Source: Aquarana catesbeiana (taxonomy: Eukaryota; Chordata; Amphibia; Anura; Ranidae). From it: a stretch of 64,000 nucleotides of DNA. Of the stretch, positions 25,301-37,300 are shown piece by piece. The notes under the pieces were generated by a model. It was not told where the DNA came from and did not search any database. It was given only the letters and a program-made list of their open reading frames with translations. Both the position numbers and the translations under genes were made by a program. The stretch spans positions 295,960,263 to 296,024,262 of the forward strand of contig NC_133325.1 in assembly GCF_042186555.1 (NCBI RefSeq), written 5' to 3'. Position 1 is the first letter of the stretch; each line of letters begins with the position of its first letter.

Positions 25301-28300
25301 CTGATCCTCCTCTTCTTCCACTGTCCCCAATCTGCTGATAGAACAGAGCCCTAGGAGGCATTTCTGCACATGCTCACTTTGGTGTGTATTGCTAGAGAGT
25401 TTTTTGTGGGGTTGGGGGGGGGGGGGGGTGCATGTGATAAGCACAGGACTAATCAGCACAGGACCAATCAGCACTGTCTAGACCAGGGGTCTCAAACTGG
25501 CGGCCCTCCAGCTGTTGCAAAACTACAAGTCCCATCATGCATCTGCCTGCGGGAGTCATGCTTGGAACTGTCAGCCTTGCAATGCCTCATGGGACTTGTA
25601 GTTTCACAACAGCTGGAGGGCCGCCAGTTCGAGACCCCTGGTCTAGACAGAGGGTCAGGGGTCATGCAGCCTCATAGGACAGACAGAGGGAGAATGAAAA
25701 CTACTCCTACAAGTTTTAATCCAGTGTATACATAGATACAATCCAAATGTATCTCTGTGCCCCCACAGTACCCAAACATCCTCCTCATACATAGGGGTTG
25801 ATTTACCAAAGGCAAATAGGCTGTTCACTTTGCAAGGGAATTTTCCAGACAACTTAGTAAAGCTGACTTCCATAACCCAATCATGTGCATGCAAAAATGT
25901 TTTTTTTTCTAAAGGCACTTTGCTTGCCTTTAGTAAAACAACCCTATAGTCTCATATGCACAGCATCAAGATATTACCATAAAGCAGTTAGCTGACTCTG
26001 CAGTTCTCTTCTTTGTGCCCGCCTCTAAAGTGTGTAAAGTTCTCCAAATTACATATTTGTCTACTTATCTTTATCTCGACCCCAATCATGTTTTACAGGT
26101 TAAACAGTTTCCATAATCCCTCAGCCACTGCCTTTTACCTTTTATCTTCATTTTGTCACCATTGTATTTGGTGCTTTCTATCTATTAGATTGGAAGATTG
26201 TTTGGGAAAGTTTCTTTTCTTCCCTGTGTCTTGTTTTCATATTGTTTCACATTTAATAGCTATTAGTAGTTAGTCACATTGGGCTAAACTTGTTCAGGTA
26301 AATGTGGCTAAAAACTCTAGAGTATGTTCCCAACACTCATTTGTACTGAAGAATCCAAGGCTGTCCTAGACCCACCCCAGTCTGTAACTGGACAGTGAAA
26401 GGAGAAGCAGCACAGTGATGAGCTTATTTCAATTCCTCACTGCTTTCTCTTTTGTATCACCTAGCTTCTTGTCATCACATCAACTGATTGGCTCCTTGTA
26501 CTGTTTCTTTCTGGCACACTCCAGCTTTGCTCTACAGGTACTGAGAGAGGCTGATGCCAGGTGAAATTCCAATATTATAATAATTGCAAAACTGCATTAA
26601 TTTGTATCTGCCCAGAGTTTAGCTTTAAATGTGACTAACTACTGCTAGTTATACCATGACCAGGATTAATGAAACCCTTCAGATATACACTCAACAGCCA
26701 CTTTACTAGATACACCTTGCTAGTACTGGGTTGGACCCCTTTTTGTCTTCAGAACTGCCCTAATTCTTTGTGGCATAGATTCAACAAGGTGTTGGTAACA
26801 TCCCTCATAGCTCTTGGTCCATATTAACATGATAGCATCACACAGTTGCTGCAGATTTTTCGGCTGCACATCCATGATGCAAATCTCCCATTCCACCACA
26901 TCCCAAAGGTGCTCTATATGATCGAGATCTGGTGACTGTGGAGGCCATTAGAGTACAGCAAACTCATTCTCATGTTCAAGCAAGCAGTTTGAGATGATTT
27001 GAGCTTTGTGACATGGTGCATTATACTGCTGGAAGTAGCCATCAGAAGATGGGTACACTGTAGTCATAAAGGGATGGACATGGTCAGCAACAATACTCAG
27101 GTGGCTTTTAAACGATGCTCAATTGGTACTAAGGGACCCAAAGTTTGCCAAGAAAATATCCTCCACACCATTACACCACAACCACCAGTCTATACTGGTG
27201 ATACAACGCAGGATGGATCCATGCTTTCATGTTGTTTACGCCAAATTCTGACCCCACCATGTGAATGTCACAGCTGAAATCAAAACTCCTCAGACCAGGC
27301 AACATTTTTCCAGTCTTCTATTGTTCAATTTTGTTGAGCCTGTGCGAATTGTAGCCTCAGTTTCCTGTTCTTAGCTGACAGGAGTGGCGCCCGGTGTGGT
27401 CTTCTGCTGCTGTAGCCCAGCTGCTTCAAGGTTTGATGTGTTGTGCATTCAGAGATGGTATTCTGCATACCTTCATTGTAACAAGTTTTTATTTGAGTTA
27501 CTGTTGACTTTCTATTATCTCAAATCTGCCCATCCTTCCCTGACCTCAACAAGGCATTTCTGTCCACACAACTGCCGCTCACTGGATATTTTCTCTTTTT
27601 CAGACCATTCTCTGTAAACTGTAGAGATGGTTGTGTGTGAAAATCCCAGTGGATCAACGTTTTTTTAAATACTCAGAACAGCTTGTCTGAAACCAACAAC
27701 CATGACACTTTCAAGGTCACTTAAATCCCTTTTCTTCCCCATTCTGATGCTCAGTTTGAACTTCAGCAAGCCATCTTCACCACGTCTAGATGCCTAAATT
27801 CATTGAGTTGCTGCCATGTGATTGGCTGATTAGCAATTTGTGTTACCAGGTAATTGAACAGGTGTACCTAATAAAGTGGCTGGTGAGTGTATTTTGTACA
27901 AATAAAGGATCATAACAATAATTAGCATGCTTAATTGTGCCCAAAGATATTTTAATGCAACATATCAATACAGAATCAAAAACAACATGAAGAATTGAAT
28001 GAGCAGTGTCCTTCACATTAAGCTTACTTTATCTCTCTCATCAGCATCATACTTATCGGGAAAATTGGGCTTGGTCATGTTGTCTTCTTCTATTTCTCTC
28101 TCTTCCAGATAAAACTGCCATTTGGCTTCAAAATAAAACCAGTGCTCTTGGTACTCTAAATAGATATGGGTTAGAGAAAAGGTATCTTTCTTAGGAATGT
28201 TAGACATGATAAAGTTAAAAATATAATTTGTCTTGGTTATAAAACTCATAAAAGTACTAGTATTAGTGAAAAATCAATATGTGACTGTAAATTTGTAAAA

Positions 28301-31300
28301 AATCTTCTAATAACAACTATTAAAAGTGAAAACTACCATTGTTGCTTGAGTAAAGCACAGCCATGAAATATTTGGCAGGCCTGAAAATATTTATGTATTT
28401 GGTTAAGCCTCAGGAAATGTGGGGACACCATTCTAACACAATTGCCAAATCTGCAGAGAACCGTGATCAATGACATGTGTATATATGGGATGTTTGCCAT
28501 CACAGACATCAGGAGTCCCATGTTGCTAGCCTGGACCTCTGTGCAAATTTTCATACAAACATGGCACCAATATTTTCTTGTTTTTCAGAATATTTTGTAA
28601 TAATGAAAGGACTCTTTGTTAGGAAAAGAGCACAATGACAACATTACACAAAGATACAATATATTGGGATGCAAAGCTTGGAAAGCGACTGTATATCAGT
28701 TAATAGAGAACATACTAAGCATTTTAACAACAGTGGTACTTAAAGATTAGAACTGGCAACAGCTTATTTAATAAAGCAGCGCAAAAAGAACCAATAGTGG
28801 ATTAAGTGTAGCAATCCCTATACTGAAGTCAAATTTTTTACAAATAAATTTTAAATGATTGCTGTTAGTTACAATAATTTTGCTATTAATGTTTTTTCAT
28901 TTTTACCTGCCATGTGACGTATCGTTTTCTTACAGTACTCTTCAGCCATGGGGATGACCTTCAGCATTTCTCTTCCCCACTGTACTAAGGGCTTTCCTTG
29001 TAGGGCGTATGAGGCAAACAAGGCAGTGCAGAGTGACCCCAGGAACCCTATATTAACAGTGTCTAATAATTAATATGAACTCAACTTTTATAGGATACAT
29101 ACAGTTTATATATATATATTGACATGTAAATCATGACATACAGTACCTACAAAATTCCTCCAAACCTAAAGCTAGTTTAATCAAAATTACTATCTTGGAA
29201 CAAGCACAAGTATATTACTTTTCCCAAACCCACAAAAAAAGCATAACATTTGTAAAACTAATAGCAATATCCATAAGCAAAAGTGCTATAATCCCTGAAA
29301 CGAAACAATGGTTCTAGATTCTGCTGTGTAATACACCCTTTTCACCACTGGGAAACTCCCAGTTTTACTCATTAAGCTGTTTGGGTAAAATTTGCTTTTA
29401 CTTAATTTAGGGTGTTGAAGACAGGCAAGTTTAAATCCATATTTTTTGCTAGAAAATTACTTCTATCGCCCAAACATTATAGATTTTTTTTAGCAGAGAC
29501 CCTAGGGAATAAAATGGCGATCATTGCAATTTTCCATTTCACGCAGTATTTGTGCAGCGGTTTTTCAAGCACAATTTTTTGGAAAAAATACTCTTTAATT
29601 AATTAAAAAAAAAAAAACATACAATATATACCCAACATTTTGATGATGTTATGCTGAGTAAATAGATACCCAACATGTCACACTTTAAAATTGCACCTGC
29701 TTGTGGAATGGTGACAAACTACGGTACTTCAAAATCTCCATAGGCAACACTTTCAAACTTTTTACAGGTTACCTGTTTAGAGTTAAAGAGGAGGTGCTCT
29801 TGCTCTAACATTCGCGGCGATACCTCACATATGTGGTGCAAACACCTCTTTAAATATACATGCGTGAACTGCATATGTGTTTGCTTCTGCATGCGAGCAC
29901 GGAGGGATGAGGGTGCTTTACATTTTTCTTATTTATTTTTAAACTGTCCCTTTCATTTTATTTTGAAGAAATAAGGATGACAGGTCCTCTTTATGCATAG
30001 ATCAAAAAGACCCCAAATCTCTCCTTAACCATTAAAAGCAAGAGATCAATTAAAAAAAAAAATGTTGGTCTTTTGCTTTAAAAAAAAAAAAAAAACTCTC
30101 AAATTGGTCAACTTTACCTTTGGCATGGATGGGTAGGATTGATGTTATATCTATTCAGGGTCCTTCCTATCACTATCCCATCACATTTCTTATGCGCACT
30201 TCTACAACGTAAAACTTTGCAATTCATTTGGGGCAATACCAAACCTTGATTACCTAAACCTACCCTGTATTCCTCAGAATTAGAGGGAGTCTAGGTGTAC
30301 CAGACTTCACCAAGTACTATTATGCAGCCCAATTGTCACAATTACCTAAATACCACGCTACATCTGAAACTCCACTATGGGTATCATTAGAATCAACTGA
30401 CTGTGATCCTCTTTCCACGGCAAAACCTTTATGGCTCTCTCCATCACAACGTTGGACAATTACCAACCCTATTACCAAACATAGCCTTTCAATCTGGGAT
30501 AGACTAAAAACTCGATTTGGCCTCCAATCTAAACACAATCCTCTTCTCTCTTTCTTACATAACCCGTCATTCTACCCGGCCTGGTCCTCCCCAACCTCTC
30601 TCCTAGCTTAATCAAAAGCAGGATTGACAAGGGCCTATCACTTCTATCACACCATTTCCAACTCTCTGTGAAACCTGTAATCTTCCAACCTCAGAAATGT
30701 TCAGATACCTGCAAATCAAAAATTTTTTGACCACTAACGCACCTTCAGACACGACGACACCTAGTCTCACTATATTTGAACAAGCTTGCAACACAGATCC
30801 TCATAGAAGGGGACTCATTTCAGATCTATATATCCAACTACTCTCACACAATTCTTCATCTCCACCGACTTATATCAAAAAATGGGAAAATGACCTCCAA
30901 TTACAACCAGAACAAATAAACTGGACAAACTACCAAATCAGCATCACCTAATAAACTAATTACAAAGTACTCACTAGATAGTACCTAGTCCCTGCCAGAA
31001 TCTCCAAGTTTTCTCCACAATATCCTTCCCACTGCTTCCGAGGTTGTTCAACCCTGGGAACACACATACATCTGGTGGGAATGCAAAATAGTTGAATCCT
31101 TTTGGTTGGATGTGTTTAAAATACTTTCCACTATGTTCAATGTACTTTTGCTTCCTGATCCAACCACAGCACTTCTAAATAACAAACCAAATATCTTATC
31201 CCACCGCCAGTTCAAACTCATGCTCTTCGTAACCACAGCGGCCAAACAGACCATAGCGAAAGCATGGAAATCTGACTCACTCTGTATTTTGTCATTTAAG

Positions 31301-34300
31301 AATAGAATAACTAAGTCCATAGGCATCGTTAAACTGGGGCTATTGAGGCTGGAGCCCCGAATGTGGGGCCAATAGCCCCGAGTGTCTAAGCACCAGAGAA
31401 AGGAAGAGAAAACAGTTCAAACTGCAGTGGCGGCAGCCGCAGTTTACCTGTGTGATATCATGATCGTTGCGGCGCCGCCCACTGCACTAACTGAGTTATA
31501 TGCGGCAGAGTGATATGCACGCAGCAGGAGATCAGGAGAACGCCGGCGCAGTGACGCCCCCTTCTCCCTCACCCTCAACCTCCAGAGTCATAATGGATAA
31601 TGGCCATGGTGGCTGTGACTGGGAGTGGGACTGGGAGTGGGACAGTCACAGAAGGAAGATTAAAGAAAAAAAAAGGTGTGTGTCTCTGTCTCTGTGTTTC
31701 TCTCTGTCTTTATCTCTCTCTCTCTGTCTCTCTCTCTTTTGGCTGGGCACAGTGGCTGTAATTGATTGGCACAGTGGCTTTATTTGGGAGGGCACAGTGG
31801 CTGCAATTGACTGGCACAGTGGATTCAATTGACTGGCACAGTGGCTTTATTTGACAGGGCACAGTGGCTGCAATTGACGGGGCACAGTGGCTGCAATTGA
31901 CGGGCGCAGTGGCCTAATTTGATAGGCACAGTGGCTTAATTTGATGGGGCAGAGTGGGTGCAATTGACGGGCACAGTGGCTGCAATTTACTGGCACAGTG
32001 GCTTAATTTGACGGGCACAGTGGCTTAATCTGACAGACACAGTAATTTGACGGGGCACAGCGGCTGCAATTGACAGGCACAGTGGCTGCAATTGACTGGC
32101 ACAGTGGCTTCATTTTGCTGGGCACAGTGGCTGTAATTGACCGGCACAGCTGCTGCAATTGACTGGCACAGTGGCTGTAATTGACTGGCACAGTGGCTTA
32201 ATTTGACGGGCACAGTGGCTTAATCTGACAGACACAGTAATTTGACGGGGCACAGTGGCTGCAATTGACTGGCACAGTGGCTTCATTTTGCTGGGCACAG
32301 TGGCTGTAATTGACTGGCACAGCTGCTGCAATTGACTGGCACAGTGGTTTCATTTGGTGGGGCACAGTGGCTGCAATTGACGGGGCACAGTGGCTGCAAT
32401 TGATGGTCACAGTGTCTTCATTTGACGGGGCAATTGATGGGCACATTGGCTTCATTTGATGCGGCACAGTGGCTGCAATTGGGGCACAGTGGCTTCATTT
32501 GACAGAAGAGAAAACAGTTCAAACTGCAGTGGCGGCAGCCGCAGTTTACCTGTGTGATATCATGATCGTTGCGGTGCCGCCCACTGCACTAACTGAGTTA
32601 TATGCGGCAGAGTGATATGCACGCAGCAGGAGATCAGGAGAACGCCGGCGCAGTGACGCCCCCTTCTCCCTCACCCTCAACCTCCAGAGTCATAATGGAT
32701 AATGGCCATGGTGGCTGTGACTGGGAGTGGGACTGGGAGTGGGACAGTCACAGAAGGAAGATTAAAGAAAAAAAAAGGTGTGTGTCTCTGTCTCTGTGTT
32801 TCTCTCTGTCTCTGTCTTTATCTCTCTCTCTCTGTCTCTCTCTCTTTTGGCTGGGCACAGTGGCTGTAATTGATTGGCACAGTGGCTTTATTTGGCAGGG
32901 CACAGTGGCTGCAATTGACTGGCACAGTGGCTTCAATTGACTGGCACAGTGGCTTTATTTGACAGGGCACAGTGGCTGCAATTGAAGGGGCACAGTGGCT
33001 GCAATTGACGGGCGCAGTGGCCTAATTTGATAGGCACAGTGGCTTAATTTGACAGGCACAGTGGCTTAATTTGATGGGGCAGAGTGGGTGCAATTGACAG
33101 GCACAGTGGCTGCAATTTACTGGCACAGTGGCTTCATTTGGCAGGGCACAGTGGCTGCAATTGACGGAGCACAGTGGCTGCAATTGACGGGCACAGTGGC
33201 TTAATTTGACGGGCACAGTGGCTTAATCTGACAGACACAGTAATTTGACGGGGCACAGCGGCTGCAATTGACAGGCACAGTGGCTGCAATTGACTGGCAC
33301 AGTGGCTTCATTTTGCTGGGTACAGTGGCTGTAATTGACTGGCACAGCTGCTGCAATTGACTGGCACAGTGGCTTCATTTGGTGGGGCACAGTGGCTGCA
33401 ATTGACGGGGCACAGTGGCTGCAATTGATGGTCACAGTGTCTTCATTTGACGGGGCAATTGATGGGCACATTGGCTTCATTTGATGGGGCACAGTGGCTG
33501 CAATTGGGGCACAGTGGCTTCATTTGACAGGGCACAGTGGCTGCATTTGATGGACACAGTGGCTGCCATTGATGGGCACAGTGGCTTCATTTGATGGGGT
33601 ACAGTGGCTGCAATTAACGGACACAGTGGCTGTATTTGATGGGGAACAGTGATTGCATTTGAAGGGGCAAAGTGGCTGCAATTGATGGGCACAGTTGCTT
33701 CATTTGATGGGGCACAGTGGCTGCAATTGATGGGGCACAGTGGCTGCATTTGATGGGGCACAGTGGCTGCATTTGATGGGGCACAGTGGCTTCATTTGAC
33801 GGGGCACAGTGGCTACATTTGATGGGGCACAGTGGCTACATTTGACAGGGCACAGTGGCTGCATTTGACGGGGCACAGTGGCTGCATTTGATGGGGCACA
33901 GTGGCTGCATTTGATGGGGCAAAGTGGCTTCATTTGATGGGGCACAGTAGCTGCATTTGATGGGGCACAGTGCCTGCATTTGACAGGGCACAGTGGCTGC
34001 ATTTGACGGGGCACAGTGGCTGCATTTGATGGGGCACAGTGGCTTCATTTGATGGGGCACAGTAGCTGCATTTGATGGGGCACAGTGCCTGCATTTGACA
34101 GGGTACAGTTGCTACATTTGATGGGGCACAGTGGCTGCATTTGATTGCACAGTGGCTGCATTTGATGGGGCATTTATTTTTATTTATTTCTACAGAGCCT
34201 GCAGAGCATTGCACCCAGTTGTATTTTCCCTGGGCGGGGAAATGCAACCAGGTTTTACATTGTACGTCCCTATACACCATGTGCCCTATAAAAGGGGATG

Positions 34301-37300
34301 GGCATTAACATTAGCTCCCAACTGTCCCTGATTTCGAGGGACTGTCCCTGATTTCGAGCAATGTCCCTCTGTCCCTCTTTCCTCCTCATTTGTCCCTCAT
34401 TTTGGTCTGATCTATATAGTTGTATATAAAATGCACTTTTATCTTTCAAAAAGTGTTTCCCAATGCTAAACCTTTCATCCAAATTATAAATTACTGCATT
34501 TGTAAATTTTAAAAGCCAATATAAAGGAATAGTAGTAGTAAAAAAAGCCCCTTGTGGGATTTAATTAACCTTTTTTTTTTGTTAATTCTCCTTTAAGGGG
34601 TTGTGGCAGGGGGCGTGCCCTGTGCCTACATACATTTGCTAGTAGGTGTCCCTCATTCCCATCACAAAATGTTGGGAGGTATGGCCTTAAGGTGTATATA
34701 TACAGAGTAAACCCCTCCAAAATCTTCATATATCAGACGTGTGAAGGGCAATTTCTTTGTGTACATTGTAATGCACATGCACTGAGCAATGTACACTCTG
34801 GGCTCAAGATGGGATGGGTTCTAGAGCACTGTAACCTCTGTCTCAGCGCATGTGCAGGATTTACATAATCCTGAACTTAATGTTTCTCTGGATTACTTTT
34901 CAGTGGTGTTATCTGGGAGAATGTGTCAATTTTTACACCTGGCCAAAAAGCATTGATAGAGACTAGGGACCGTGGTCAGTTTGGGGAGAGTGCACCAGGA
35001 CCTGCGGCAGAGGAGTCTCTTCATCTATAAGACACTGTGACAGTCCAGACTCGGAGTAAGTAAAGTAAGTCCCTCTCCCTCTCTCTGATTTTCTTGCTTT
35101 TCATGGGCATAGTGGATGTATTTGATGGGGCACAGTGGCTGTATTTGATGGGGCACAGTGGCTGTATTTGATGGGGAACAGTGGCTTCATTTGATGGGGC
35201 ACAGTGGTTGACAGCACAGTGGCTTCATTTGATGGGGCACAGTGGTTGACGGCACAGTGGCTTCATTTGATGGGGCACAGTGGCTTCATTTGATGGGGCA
35301 CAGTGATTGACGGCACAGTGGCTTCAATTGATGGGGCACAGTGGCTGCATTTGATGGTGCACAGTGGCTGCAATTAATGGCACAGTGACTTCATTTGACT
35401 GCCCCTTGGCTAATTTTAAATAAACTTAGGCTTTAAGGGGGCAAGGGCAGGTAGGTCAGTGCATGTCAGGTAGGTCAGTGTATGTCAGGTAGGTCAGTGC
35501 GTGTTAGGTAGGTCAGTGTGAGTCAGGTAGGCTAGTGTACATGTAGGTCAATGCGCGTCAGGTAGGTCAGTGTGTGTCAGCCAGGTAGGTCAGTGTATGT
35601 CAGATAGGTAGGTCAGTGTGTGTCAGGTAGGTCAGTGTGTGTCAGGAAAGTCAGTGTGTGTCAGGTAGGTCAGTGTACATGTAGGTTAGTGTACGTCAGG
35701 TAGGTCAGTGTGTGTCAGGTAGGTCAGTGTGTGTCATGTAGGTCAGTGTATATCAGATTGGTAGGTCAGTGTATGTCAGGTAGGTCAGTGTATGTCAGGT
35801 AGGTCAGTGTGTGTCAGGTAGGTCAGTGTACATGTAGGTCAGTGTATGTCAGGTAGGTCAGTGTATGTCAGATAGGTCAGTGCGTGTCAGGTAGGTCAGT
35901 GTATGTCAGATAGGTAAATCAGTGTATGTCATGTAGGTCATTGTATGTCAGGTAGGTCAGTGTATGTCAGCCAGATAGGTCAGTGTATGTCAGGTAGGTC
36001 AGTGTGTGTCAGGTAGGTCAGTGCATGTCAGGTAGGTCAGTGTATGTCAGGTAGGTCAGTGTACATGTAGGTCAGTGTATAGGAGGTAGGTCAGTGCATG
36101 TCAGCCAGATAGGTCAGTGTGTGTCAGATAGGTAGGTCAGTGTATGTCAGATAAATAGGTCAGTGCGTGTCAGGTAGATCAGTGTGTGTCAGGTAGGTCA
36201 GTGTTCATGTATGTCAGTGTATGTCAGGTAGGTCAGTGTATGTCAGATAGGTCAGTGTGGGTCAGTGTATGTCAGCCAGATAGGTCAGTGCATGTCAGGT
36301 AGGTCAGTGTGTGTCAGGTAAGTCAGTGCGTGTCAGGTAGGTCAGTGTATGTCAGGTAGGTCAGTGTAGATGTAGGTCAGTGTATGTCAGGTAGGTCAGT
36401 GTATGTCAGCCAGATAGGTCAGTGTATGTCAGATAGGTAGGTCAGTGTATGTCAGATAGATAGGTCAGTGCGTGTCAGGTAGATCAGTGTGTGTCAGGTA
36501 GGTCAGTGTACATGTAGGTCAGTGTATGTCAGGTAGGTCAGTGTATGTCAGATAGGTTAGTGTGAGGTCAGTGTATGTCAGCCAGATAGGTCAGTGCATG
36601 TCAGGTAGGTCAGTGTGTGTCAGGTAGGTCAGTGTATGTCAGTCAGATAGGTCAGTGTGTGTCAGGTAGGTAACACCCCCCTCCATACAACCCCACCGCC
36701 CGCCACCCTATTCCCCCCCCCGGGTGCCGGGCTCTGACTTTGGGCTGAAGCCCCTGGTGTTTTCACGCAACAACCAAAGCAATCTTACTTGACAATTTAT
36801 CAAAATAAGAAGTTCTCCCACATCCCAATTGACGTCAGATAGATTTTATGTTGGAATCATCCTTACTTTTCACATCACAATCTTTTGAGTGAAGCATTAC
36901 TATTGCCTATTACATTATATATACAAGAATGTTATTGTCTTTCTTTGTAAATCTGAACTATGTCAAACCCTAAAATAATAAAATATTTAAAAGGAAAAAA
37001 AAAAATAAAAAAGTTTACTTCTGCCCTAGACCAGAAGTGATGTCATGATGTTACATATATTACATAGTAGGTGAGGTTGAAAAAAGATACAAGTCCATCA
37101 AGTCCAACCTATGTGTGTGATTATAGGTCAGTATTACATTGTATATCCCTGTATGTTGTGGTTGTTCAGGTGTTTATTGTGACAGACCTAGCCGGGAGAG
37201 AGACTTTTGGAGGGGACTGAATGCTAGCCTCTTGCCGACCGATCGTAGGCCCTGGCATTTGGGGGAACGGTGCTATTTGTGAGCTGTATGCCTTGGGACC

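Noticed and set aside
32003..34280. Many long minus-strand frames with repeated CAPSNAATVP / CQSIAATVP peptides
   Set aside because: They are translations of the CACAGTGGCT minisatellite, open only because the unit lacks stops in that frame.
35440..36675. Regular direct repeats that superficially resemble a CRISPR array
   Set aside because: Units follow each other with no unique spacers, and the host is a vertebrate. It is a minisatellite.
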